NCBI GenBank assembly: GCA_036005065.1
Contig: DASYQW010000123.1
Span: 1-38,070 of the forward strand
Direction: 5' to 3'
DNA from: Candidatus Methylomirabilota bacterium
Lineage (GTDB): Bacteria; Methylomirabilota; Methylomirabilia; Rokubacteriales; DASRDR01
Length of the DNA stretch: 38,070 bases
The notes below the pieces were generated by a model. It saw only the letters and a list, made by a program, of their open reading frames with translations, did no database searches and was not told the origin of the DNA. Both the position numbers and the translations under genes were made by a program. This document shows, one piece after another, positions 16,188-26,933 of this stretch. Within the stretch, counting starts at the first letter, position 1; each line of letters starts with the position of its first letter.

Positions 16188-17375
16188 GTGGCGAAGCTGG
16201 TCCTACGCTCCGGGCGGGAGCTCCGCCTCCTGGCCGGTCACCCCTGGGTCTATCGGAGCGACGTCGGGCGGCTCGACGGCGCCTGGGCGCCGGCCGAGGC
16301 CGTCTCCGTCTGCGACGCCGCCGGGCACGTCCTCGGACGGGGCTTTTACAACCCGCGGCCCCAGATCGTCTGCCGCCTCCTGACGCCGCACGACGAGCCG
16401 GTCGATCGCGCCTTCCTCCGGCGGCGCCTGCTGACCGCCTGGGCCTTCCGTCAGGCGCTCGGCTACGACGGGGACGCCGGGCGCGTCGTCGGGAGCGAGG
16501 GCGACGCGCTTCCCGGCCTCGTCCTCGATCGCTACGGCGACGTCCTCGTGCTCCAGGCCCTGACGCTGGGGATCGAGCAGTGGGCGCGCGCCCTCGCGGA
16601 GCTCGCCCTCGAGATCGTCGGCGCCCGGGCCGTGTACCGGCGCGCCGACGCCGCGGCCGCCACGGTCGAGGGACTGGCGGGGGACTCGGGCTGGCTGGTC
16701 GGAGGCGTCGAGGGCTCGCCGGCGCTCGAGGTCGACATCCGTGAAGGCCCCTGCCGCTTCCGCGTCGCCCTCGAGACGGGCCACAAGACGGGCTTTTACC
16801 TCGACCAGCGCGAGAACCGGGAGGCGGTGGCCTCCCACGCCGCGGGACGCGAGGTGCTCGATGCCTTCTGTTACACCGGGGCGTTCGGCTGCTGGGCGCT
16901 CCGGCACGGCGCGACCCACGTCCTCGGCGTGGAGGCCTCGGCCGAAGCCGCCGCCCGGGCCCGGACCCACGCCGACGCCCAGGACGGAGGTGACCGGTTC
17001 GACGTGGTGGAAGCGAACGCCTTCGACGCGCTGCGCGAGCTCGAGCGGACCGGCCGGCGATTCGACCTGGTCATCCTCGACCCCCCGTCCTTCACGCGCC
17101 GGAAGACGGCCGTCACGGCCGCCCTCCGAGGGTACAAGGAAATCAACCTCCGGGCGCTCGCCTGTCTCCGGCCGGGCGGACTCCTGGCCACGTTCTCGTG
17201 CTCGCATCACGTGGGCCCGCCCCTGTTCGAGGAGGTCTGCCGGGCGGCCGCGGGCGACGCCCGCCGCCCGGTCCGGCTCCGCACGGCGTACGGGCAGGCG
17301 CAGGACCACCCGGTCCTGCTGACCGTGCCCGAGACCCGCTACCTGAAGGGCCTTCTGCTGGAGGCAGTCGGCTGA
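16188..17375 (+). CDS. rlmI: RlmI-like 23S rRNA (cytosine-5) methyltransferase (395 aa)
   Basis: PUA domain (residues about 1-70) followed by an EEHEE-type linker and a Rossmann methyltransferase domain, as in RlmI/YccW, which makes m5C1962 in 23S rRNA. GHKTGFYLDQRENR (from about 198), DAFCYTGAFGCWAL (from about 225), LDPPSF (from about 298) and ATFSCSHH (C-terminal catalytic Cys region) are the signatures. Length matches the family's roughly 390-400 residues. It begins with GTG 21 bases after the methyltransferase. The 3' end overlaps the convergent dedA gene by 37 bases. Confidence 0.9.
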   Translation: MAKLVLRSGRELRLLAGHPWVYRSDVGRLDGAWAPAEAVSVCDAAGHVLGRGFYNPRPQIVCRLLTPHDEPVDRAFLRRRLLTAWAFRQALGYDGDAGRVVGSEGDALPGLVLDRYGDVLVLQALTLGIEQWARALAELALEIVGARAVYRRADAAAATVEGLAGDSGWLVGGVEGSPALEVDIREGPCRFRVALETGHKTGFYLDQRENREAVASHAAGREVLDAFCYTGAFGCWALRHGATHVLGVEASAEAAARARTHADAQDGGDRFDVVEANAFDALRELERTGRRFDLVILDPPSFTRRKTAVTAALRGYKEINLRALACLRPGGLLATFSCSHHVGPPLFEEVCRAAAGDARRPVRLRTAYGQAQDHPVLLTVPETRYLKGLLLEAVG

Positions 17376-17986
17376 CGCGTCCGGAGGCGACGGATGGCGT
17401 AGCGGGCGGCCCAGCCAGCCAGGACGATCCCGAGGATGGCGAGGGCGACGGTGTTGTAGTGAAGGAGGACCTGCTTGGCCCAGTCCAGGTGCGTCCCGGC
17501 CAACAACCCGATCCCCACGACGAAGACGTTCCACACCACGACCGACGCGCCGGCAAAGATCCACACCTTCCAGGCCGCGAAGTCCGCCAGCCCCGCAGCC
17601 GGCATCACGAGCGCGCGGATCCCGGGAAAGAAGCGCGAGATGGCGATGGCCGGCGTCCCGTATCGCGCGAACCAGATCTCGAGGCTGGTCAGCCGGTCCG
17701 CCGGGACGTACCGGCCCATGGGCCCGGCCAGGAGCGCTCGCCCCCATCGCCGGCTCATCCAGAAGACCGCCATGACGCCGATCTGGGTTCCCAGGATGGC
17801 GGCCAGGAAGACGCCGGGCCCGGAGACGGCCCCGCGCCCGGCGAGGAACCCGGCGTAGACCGCGATCACGTCGGTCGGCCAGGGGGGGAAAAAGCTCTCC
17901 AGGATGCAGCTCAGGAAGACGACCGTGTAGACGAGAAGGGGTGAGATGCCGGGATCGAGGACGACGGCGGCGATCCGGTCGAGCAC
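17339..17986 (-). CDS. DedA-family inner-membrane protein (215 aa)
   Basis: Polytopic membrane protein of the DedA/SNARE-associated family; characterised members are undecaprenyl phosphate or other phospholipid translocases and need the proton gradient. The re-entrant signatures are ESFFPPWPTDVIAVYAGFLAG (in part, 30-50) and SRFFPGIRALVMPAAG (117-132). About five hydrophobic stretches are visible. The GTG start at 17986 follows the lipoprotein stop by two bases, so the pair is coupled. Its last residues are antisense to the end of the rRNA methyltransferase gene. Confidence 0.9.
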   Translation of the reverse strand: MLDRIAAVVLDPGISPLLVYTVVFLSCILESFFPPWPTDVIAVYAGFLAGRGAVSGPGVFLAAILGTQIGVMAVFWMSRRWGRALLAGPMGRYVPADRLTSLEIWFARYGTPAIAISRFFPGIRALVMPAAGLADFAAWKVWIFAGASVVVWNVFVVGIGLLAGTHLDWAKQVLLHYNTVALAILGIVLAGWAARYAIRRLRTRQPTASSRRPFR

Positions 17987-17988
17987 CC

Positions 17989-18696
17989 TTACGAGGCGCC
18001 TGGGCGGCCGCCGAGATCCGTCCGCTCCACCGCGAAGGGCAGCGTGAGCACGCGCGGCGCATCCCCGAGGGCATAGTGAAACTCGAACGTGAGCCGCTCG
18101 GCCTCCGGCCGGAGCCGGGGAAAGTAGACGAATCCCTGGGTGCGCGCGCCCGGCTGCAGCGTGCCCACCGGGAGCGCCTCCCGCAGGACCTCGTCGACGG
18201 ACGGCGGCAGGGGATAGGGGTAGTAGGGCGGATACCACCAGGGCGGTCCCCATTCCCATGGGTCCCACCCGAATCGCCGGCGGTGGAGTGCCCCCAGAGA
18301 CGCCCCGGCCGCCGCGACGACGGTGGGTCCGGGAACCGCACCGGGCGTGCGGCCCCACCCCGCGCGGAGGATCCGGGCGACCTCGATGGGTGGCAGCGCC
18401 GTGTACTGGAACCGGTCCGTGTCGAAGAGCCGAAGATCCCCGTAGTCGTAGCGGAGGGGGACCGGGCTGTCGTTGGCGATCAGCAGATGGAAGGGCGTGA
18501 CGTACTGGGGGAGATACGTCGGGTTCCCTTTCCAGGCCGACGAGCGGACCACCACGCGCACGCCCTCGGCTTCGCGCCGGGCGCTATGCGTCGCGGCGTC
18601 GAGCGCGACCCCGGCCTCCGGCACCGGGACGACCCGCGTGGCGGCACAGCCCGCCGCCAGCAGGCCCGCGAGCCCAAGCCCCAGGAGGGCCCGCAC
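17989..18696 (-). CDS. Predicted lipoprotein of unknown function (235 aa)
   Basis: Not recognised as a named family. GTG start, then a hydrophobic segment ending in the lipobox LAAGC with Cys17, so it is probably lipid-anchored. The mature part has a central immunoglobulin-like pattern (HLLIANDSPVPLRYDYGDL, FDTDRFQYTALPP) and a striking aromatic/proline-rich patch at 144-165, rich in Trp, Tyr and Pro. TLQPGARTQGFVYFPRL near the end resembles beta-sandwich modules in other envelope lipoproteins. It lies between alaS (4 bases upstream) and dedA (2 bases downstream). Confidence 0.75.
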   Translation of the reverse strand: MRALLGLGLAGLLAAGCAATRVVPVPEAGVALDAATHSARREAEGVRVVVRSSAWKGNPTYLPQYVTPFHLLIANDSPVPLRYDYGDLRLFDTDRFQYTALPPIEVARILRAGWGRTPGAVPGPTVVAAAGASLGALHRRRFGWDPWEWGPPWWYPPYYPYPLPPSVDEVLREALPVGTLQPGARTQGFVYFPRLRPEAERLTFEFHYALGDAPRVLTLPFAVERTDLGGRPGAS

Positions 18697-18700
18697 AGGC

Positions 18701-21373
<2,673 letters not shown>

Positions 21374-21382
21374 GGGACTTTT

Positions 21383-21388
21383 ATCATA
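21383..21388 (-). promoter_or_regulatory. Extended -10 promoter directly before alaS
   Basis: Read leftward, TGGTATGAT (TG-n-TATGAT, an extended -10) ends 9 bases before the alaS ATG. There is no room for a normal leader or Shine-Dalgarno. No -35 box is evident, as expected for extended -10 promoters. The 59-base gap also serves the divergent gene at 21433, which has its own GGGAGG before its ATG. Confidence 0.5.
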
Positions 21389-21432
21389 CCATCTGATAGA
21401 CTGCGCGCGATCGCCCACGCTCGGGAGGCGCG

Positions 21433-22188
21433 ATGCGTCAGGTCCTGGGGGTCGTGCTCGTCCTCGCCTCCTGCTCCGTCGCGGTGGCCCAGGAAGACCG
21501 GCGCGATTCCGGGGGGCGCGGGCTCATCACGTTCGAAGGCCCGGCCGGGCTGTTCATCAACCCCACCTCGGGGACGCTCCCCCGAGGGCAGTTCACCCCC
21601 CAGTACTGCGTGGCCCTGTTCGAGCAGGAGGACGTCGTCGTGGCGTGGCACCAGGCGATGATCGCCTACGGTGTCACCGACTGGCTCGAGGTGGGAGCGA
21701 TCGGCGTCATCGAGCACTTCGACTCCGATCACTCCCTCGCGGCCGGCGGGCCTCTGCTCCGGATCCGCCTGCTCGAGGACGAGGGCTGGCAGCCCGAGGT
21801 GGGGCTGGGCGGCGTGCTCCGCGAGGGCGCGGATGTCCTGACGCGACGCACCGTCTTCGCGGCCGCCTCCAAGCGCTTCCCGATCGACGAGCTGGGTATC
21901 CTGCGCGCGGTGCGCCTCCACACCGGCATCCGCCGATACTGGCAGGACGCCGACGTGAACGCGGCGAACGGCACGGTTGCCTTCCTGGGCGGTGAGCTCG
22001 AGCTGCCCCGGGGTCTCTTCCTGGTGGCGGAGATCTCGACCAGGAGCGAGACGCTGCGGCACACGCCCTTCGCCTTCGGGGTTCAGGTCCGCCGGCCGGA
22101 CGGCTTTGCCTTCACGCTGGCCGTCCTCCAGACCGGCAACCAGGACGGCCTCGGCGCCTACGTCGGCATCGGCATCAACTTCCAGTGA
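21433..22188 (+). CDS. Exported, probably outer-membrane beta-barrel protein (251 aa)
   Basis: No named family is recognised with certainty. The first 20 residues are a signal peptide with an AVAQ-type cleavage site. The mature protein starts with LITFEGPAGLFINPTSG, which resembles the N-terminus of YjbH/GfcD-like exopolysaccharide-associated barrels. It continues with alternating hydrophobic/polar strands (ITYGVTDWLEVGAIG-like, FAFGVQVRRPDGFAFTLAVL) and ends in GIGINFQ, close to the aromatic C-terminus expected for a barrel. GGGAGG upstream of the ATG supports the start. The 3' end overlaps the convergent cyclase gene by 14 bases. Confidence 0.7.
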   Translation: MRQVLGVVLVLASCSVAVAQEDRRDSGGRGLITFEGPAGLFINPTSGTLPRGQFTPQYCVALFEQEDVVVAWHQAMIAYGVTDWLEVGAIGVIEHFDSDHSLAAGGPLLRIRLLEDEGWQPEVGLGGVLREGADVLTRRTVFAAASKRFPIDELGILRAVRLHTGIRRYWQDADVNAANGTVAFLGGELELPRGLFLVAEISTRSETLRHTPFAFGVQVRRPDGFAFTLAVLQTGNQDGLGAYVGIGINFQ

Positions 22189-25100
22189 GGTCCCGGAGGA
22201 GGCGCTCGACGCGCTCGGCGTCACGCTCGGCCCGCATCGCCGCGAAGCGCTCGTGGGCCCGGCCGAGCTCGACCCGGGCCCGCTCGCGATCGCCCGCCTG
22301 CCACAGCGCCTCGGCGCGATAGACCGCCGTCCGGGCGGCCTCCTGGGCGCGCTGGAGGCCCTCGAACGCCTCGAGCGCACGGTCGAGAAGGGCGAGGGCC
22401 TCGCCGGCCGCGCCCGTGGACAGGGCGAGCCGGCCGAGGCCCCGCCAGGCGCCGGCGACCGCCAGCGGATGGCGTGCCTCGTCGTGGGCGGCCACCACGT
22501 CGTCGAAGGCGACGCGGGCCCCGGGGAGATCGCCGGTGAGGAGCCGCGCCTCGCCGAGGACCACCAGCACGAGCCCGCGGAGGAGCACGTTGCCGGAGCC
22601 GCTCAGCGTGTCGAGGGCCCCCTCGGCCAGGACCACGGCCCGCGCGCCCTCCCCCTGCTCCGTCGCCAGGATCGCCAGGTTCCCCTGGGCGAGGGCGGCC
22701 CCGTGGACATTGCCGATGGCGCGGCACGCCGCGAGCGACTGCTCGTGGTGCTCGCGCGCGGTGGCGAAGTCGCCCTCGCTCATCGCCAGGTTGCCGAGGT
22801 TGTTGCGGGCCCCGGCGATGCATTCGGTGTCGCCGGTGCGCTCCCAGATCGTGAGCGCCTGCTCGAAGTAGCCCCGGGCCGCCGGGTAGTCGCCGAGGTC
22901 GCGCGCCGCGTTCCCCAGGTTGTTCGCCGCCCGGGCGCGCTCGGAGAGGCTCCCGACCCGCTCGGCCGCCTCGTAGGCGCGCGCGTAGAGCTCGGCCGCG
23001 TCGGCGAACCGCCCCTGGGTGTGGGCGATCCGGCCCTCCAGCATGTCGGCGCGGATGGAGCTCCCATCGTCCTCCGTTCCGGCCGCCGCCCGTCCCTCGC
23101 CCAGGCGGGCCAGCGCGTCCGCGGCCCGGTCCGCGCGATGGTAGAGATCGGCCAGGTCGTAGAGCGCCTGAACCCGGGTGCCGGCCGCCGTGTCGTCCTC
23201 GCGGGCCAGCACGACGGCGCCGAGCAGGAGGCCTTCGGCCTCCGCCGTCCGTCCGGTGGAGAGGCAGGCGGCCGCCACCAGCCGGTCGCCCTCGGCCCGG
23301 TCACCCGCGCGCGCGGCGAGCGATCGCATCCTCTGGGCATGCTCCTCGGCCAGCCCGTAGGCCCCGACCCGGAGGTGCACGCGGGCGGCCCCGCCGTGCG
23401 CCAGCACGGCCAGGCGGCCCTCGGCCTCCGTGGGGGTGGCGAGCCGCCCGATCATCTCCAGGGCCCGCGCGTAGCGCCGGATCGCCTCGGGGTTGACGAA
23501 GAGCTCGGCGGCCCGATCCCCCGCGCGCAGGTTCGCCAGGGCGGCCTCCGCCCACGATTCAGCGCGCTCGAAGTGGTGGGCGAGGAGCTCGGGGGCCACG
23601 CCGTCGAGCCCGCCCCCCCGCTCGCAGAGGGCCGCCGCGGTCTCGGCGTGGAGGGCCCGGCGCTCCCGGAGCAGCAGGGTCTCGTAGCATGCTTCCTGAA
23701 AGAGCGGCTGGCGGAAGCCCCACCGGCCGGCCCCGAGGTCCGTGATCAGGTCACGGCGACGGAGCCCGGGCAGAAGCTCGGCGACCGGCGGCCCGCGACG
23801 GGCGGGCGCCTGCCGCACCAGCTCGGTCACACCCGGATCGAACTCGACGCCCTGAACGGCACACTGGCCGAGCAGGTCGGCCTCCGCCCGTGGGAGGCGA
23901 TCGAGGCGGGCGACCATCGCCGCCCGGATCGACGCCGGCAGACTCACCGAGGCCGGCTCGGCCTGAGCGCTCCAGCGCCAGCGACCGTCGCCGGTCTGCG
24001 CCAGGATCTTCTGGTCGACGAGCGACCGCATCATCTCCTCGATGAACAGCGGGACACCGGCGGCCCGATCGAGGATGTCCCGCCGCAGCCCGGCGGGCAG
24101 GGTGACATCGCCCACGAGCCGATCGAGCAGCACGCCGGCCGCCTCGTCGCCGAGGCGACCGAGCTGGATCACGACCGAGAGCTCGTGGGGTGGCCGGGCC
24201 TCGTCGCGGGCCGTCACGATCACCGGCATCGGCCAGCCGGTGGGCTCGGCGCCCATCGACTCCAGGAGCTCCACCGAGGCCTCGTCGGCCAGCTCGTAGG
24301 AATCGAGGCCCACCGCGACATCCGGGGCGTGGGTCGCCAGCTCGCGGAGGAGCGTGGCCACGCCGCGCTCGACCATCCGGCGCAACGTCTGTGGATCCGG
24401 ATCGGGGGCCGGCACCCCGAGCCGGCTCGGAGCCGCCAGGTGCCACAGCGCGTCCAGGAACGGGCTCAGGGCCGGACCCAGGGGGGCCAGGGCGCCCGCG
24501 AACGCCGGCCGCGTGGCGGGCGGGGCGGCGTCGCCGGTGAGGTCGCGGACGACGGCCAGGACCAGTCGCCGCGCCAGGCCGAACGGCCGGCGGCGGGCCT
24601 CCGGCGTCGCGACGACGGCGACGAGACGCACATCGGTCAGCCGGCGGGTCGCCTCCTCGACGAGCCGCGTCTTCCCGATGCCCATCTCGCCGCGGATCTC
24701 GATCCAGCGCGCCGATGCCCCCTCGCGGCCGGCGGCGGCGCGCCAGCGGGCCGTGAGCGCCGCCAGCTCGGCCTCCCGCCCGGCGAGCGCGACCGACAGC
24801 CCATCGCGGCCGCGGGGATCGACCTCCGCGACCTCCCGCACGAGCTCGTAGGCCTCGACCGGCTCCGCCTTGCCCTTCACCGTGAGCTGGCGGGGCGGCC
24901 CGAACTCGAACTGCCCGCGCGTCCGCCGGACCACTTCCCGGGAGACGAGCACCCCGCCCGGCGGCGCCGCCGACTCCAGGCGCGAGGCCAGGTTGACGGT
25001 GTCTCCCATGACGGAGTAGTCCATGCGCACGTCCGAGCCGACGCCCCCGGCCAGCACGAGGCCGCAGTGGAGGCCGATCCGCATGCGGAGGGGGACCCCG

Positions 25101-25531
25101 GTGCGCGCTTCGCACCGCTCGGCGAAGCCCGCCAGGAAGACCTGCATCGCCAGCGCCGCCCGGCAGGCCCGCGCCGGGTCGTCCTCGTGGGCGACCGGCG
25201 CGCCGAAGAGGGCCATGACGCTGTCCCCGATGTACTTGTCGACGTAGCCCTCCTCCTCGGAGATCGCCGCACCGAGTCCGGCGAAGCAGTCGTTCATCAC
25301 CGCGTGAACGTCCTCCGGGTCGAGCCGCTCGCTCATCCGGGTGAAGCCGCTGACGTCGGCGAAGAGGACGGCCACCTCGCGCCGCTCGCCGCCCAGCGCG
25401 CCGGCCGGTTCCGGTCTCGGGGCCGGCGGCACCGCCGGCGCGGGCGCGGGAGCGTCGGCGAGCCGCTGGCCGCAGTTCCCGCAGAACTTGAAGCCAGCGG
25501 GGATCTCGGTCGCGCAGGCCGGGCAGATCAT
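22175..25531 (-). CDS. Zinc ribbon - class III cyclase - AAA ATPase - TPR regulator (1118 aa)
   Basis: Domains in order: zinc ribbon with Cys3, Cys6, Cys17 and Cys20 (1-24); Pro/Ala linker (25-48); class III nucleotide cyclase (51-230); STAND/AAA-type ATPase (from about 245); TPR repeats (about 600-1100). The cyclase looks competent: metal-binding Asp59 (LFADVSG) and Asp103, substrate Lys99 (YVDKYIGD), Asp177, and Asn180 with Arg184 (NLASRLES). Walker A is GEMGIGKTRL (281-290); the presumed Walker B segment GLDSYELADEAS departs from the usual EDLHWAD. This architecture is common in mycobacteria, proteobacteria and several soil phyla. Ligand binding by the ATPase-TPR part presumably controls cyclic nucleotide output. 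It lies 28 bases after pmbA. Confidence 0.88.
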   Translation of the reverse strand: MICPACATEIPAGFKFCGNCGQRLADAPAPAPAVPPAPRPEPAGALGGERREVAVLFADVSGFTRMSERLDPEDVHAVMNDCFAGLGAAISEEEGYVDKYIGDSVMALFGAPVAHEDDPARACRAALAMQVFLAGFAERCEARTGVPLRMRIGLHCGLVLAGGVGSDVRMDYSVMGDTVNLASRLESAAPPGGVLVSREVVRRTRGQFEFGPPRQLTVKGKAEPVEAYELVREVAEVDPRGRDGLSVALAGREAELAALTARWRAAAGREGASARWIEIRGEMGIGKTRLVEEATRRLTDVRLVAVVATPEARRRPFGLARRLVLAVVRDLTGDAAPPATRPAFAGALAPLGPALSPFLDALWHLAAPSRLGVPAPDPDPQTLRRMVERGVATLLRELATHAPDVAVGLDSYELADEASVELLESMGAEPTGWPMPVIVTARDEARPPHELSVVIQLGRLGDEAAGVLLDRLVGDVTLPAGLRRDILDRAAGVPLFIEEMMRSLVDQKILAQTGDGRWRWSAQAEPASVSLPASIRAAMVARLDRLPRAEADLLGQCAVQGVEFDPGVTELVRQAPARRGPPVAELLPGLRRRDLITDLGAGRWGFRQPLFQEACYETLLLRERRALHAETAAALCERGGGLDGVAPELLAHHFERAESWAEAALANLRAGDRAAELFVNPEAIRRYARALEMIGRLATPTEAEGRLAVLAHGGAARVHLRVGAYGLAEEHAQRMRSLAARAGDRAEGDRLVAAACLSTGRTAEAEGLLLGAVVLAREDDTAAGTRVQALYDLADLYHRADRAADALARLGEGRAAAGTEDDGSSIRADMLEGRIAHTQGRFADAAELYARAYEAAERVGSLSERARAANNLGNAARDLGDYPAARGYFEQALTIWERTGDTECIAGARNNLGNLAMSEGDFATAREHHEQSLAACRAIGNVHGAALAQGNLAILATEQGEGARAVVLAEGALDTLSGSGNVLLRGLVLVVLGEARLLTGDLPGARVAFDDVVAAHDEARHPLAVAGAWRGLGRLALSTGAAGEALALLDRALEAFEGLQRAQEAARTAVYRAEALWQAGDRERARVELGRAHERFAAMRAERDAERVERLLRDLTGS

Positions 25532-25559
25532 CGGCGGGACAACGACACCGAGGGCGCAG

Positions 25560-26933
25560 TCAGTAGTGGGTCGTCCCCGTGAACGTGAACGCCGCCAGGT
25601 GCACAGCCGGGACGCGGATCGAGCCGGCCTCGAAGTCCCAGAGGTCGAGCCGCTGGAGCTTGAGGACGTGCTCCATCGCGACCACCCCGGCCAGCGCCTC
25701 GTGATAGGACTGGGTGAAGCGGAAGTTCTGCACCGGGGACGCGACCTCGCCGTTCTCGATGAGGAACGTGCCGTCCCGGGTCATGCCGGTCACGATCGTC
25801 CTGAGTGGATGGACCCAGCGGGTATACCAGAAGCGCGAGACCAGGATCCCCCGCTTCACGCCCGCGATCAGCGCCTCCCGGGTCTTGGTCCCGGGCTCGA
25901 GCCGGAGGTGCATCGGGAGGGGCGCGGCCGGCCCGGTGGGGAGCGCGTGGCCCGTGTTCCGGGCGCCGTTCCGCGCGGCCGTCTGCGAGTCGTAGACGAT
26001 CGAGCGGGCGTGCCCGCGCTCGATCAGGACCAGCCGCTCCGAGGGGACCCCCTCGAAGTCGAACGGCCGGGGCAGCCCCTCCGGGTCGACCGGGTCCTCG
26101 ACCAGCGTGACGGTCTCGCCCGTGACACGCTCGCCGAGCCGCCCGCCGACGAAGGAGCGGCCTTCCTCGACGGCAAGCCCGGTGAGCTGGGAGCCCAGGA
26201 ACTCCACCACGTCGGCCACGGCGTAGGGCTCGAGGACCACCTCGTAGGTTCCGGCCGGCACCTCCCGCGGCCGCTGGGCCCGCTGCGCCGTGTGGATCGC
26301 CTCCGCCGCCACCGCGCCGACATCGAGGCGGTCGAGGTCCGCGTGGACCCGGTCGGCATACCCCGAGCCCGCCTCGCCCAGCGCCACGGCCTGCGCCTCG
26401 GCCACGGTCCCGGCGTGATAGGCCCAGGTCCCGTGCGAGTTCGCGACAGCGACCTCGTTCACGGTCGTCGACACGAAGCCGGCCGCGCGGAGCCCGGCGA
26501 CCCGGCTGGGCCCGCAGATGGTGGCCGCCAGGCGCGCGCGCCGCTCGGGCGAGGCGGCGGCGGTGGCCTCGCGGAATGCCGGGGCGTGCGGCGCCGCCCC
26601 GGCCGCCGGGAGCCCGGCCCACTGCGGATTCTCCGGCGCCAGCCGGACCAGCGTGCCGGCTTGCCGGGCGGCCGCGCGGATGCCATCGGGATCGAGGCGG
26701 TTCGTCCAGACCGCGGCCACGCGCTTGCCGGCGACGACCCGAATCCGGAGGTCAGCGCCGGCTGCCGCCACGTTCTGGTGGACCGCGTTGTTCGCGAAGC
26801 GCGTGAGCGCCTGGGTCTGGCCGAGGACCAGCGCCTCCGCCTCGTCGCCCTCCGTCTCCTGGAGCGCCCGCTCGGCCGCCTCGCGGAGCGCCTGCTCGCC
26901 GAAGGCGCCGGGGTGCTCGGGCGGCGCCGTCAC
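25560..26933 (-). CDS. pmbA: PmbA/TldE-like subunit of a TldD-TldE protease (457 aa)
   Basis: Partner of the upstream TldD; known TldD/TldE pairs form a heterodimer that cleaves unfolded peptides, matures microcin B17 and degrades CcdA. This protein has the family fold (FANNAVHQNVAAAGADLRIR near residue 45; GILVSRFWYTRWVHPL and IVTGMTRDGTFLIENGE near the C-terminus) but lacks the HExxxH metal motif, as expected for the TldE side. The GTG start at 26933 overlaps the tldD TGA (GTGA), so the two are made together. No obvious peptide substrate gene lies beside them. Confidence 0.92.
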   Translation of the reverse strand: MTAPPEHPGAFGEQALREAAERALQETEGDEAEALVLGQTQALTRFANNAVHQNVAAAGADLRIRVVAGKRVAAVWTNRLDPDGIRAAARQAGTLVRLAPENPQWAGLPAAGAAPHAPAFREATAAASPERRARLAATICGPSRVAGLRAAGFVSTTVNEVAVANSHGTWAYHAGTVAEAQAVALGEAGSGYADRVHADLDRLDVGAVAAEAIHTAQRAQRPREVPAGTYEVVLEPYAVADVVEFLGSQLTGLAVEEGRSFVGGRLGERVTGETVTLVEDPVDPEGLPRPFDFEGVPSERLVLIERGHARSIVYDSQTAARNGARNTGHALPTGPAAPLPMHLRLEPGTKTREALIAGVKRGILVSRFWYTRWVHPLRTIVTGMTRDGTFLIENGEVASPVQNFRFTQSYHEALAGVVAMEHVLKLQRLDLWDFEAGSIRVPAVHLAAFTFTGTTHY

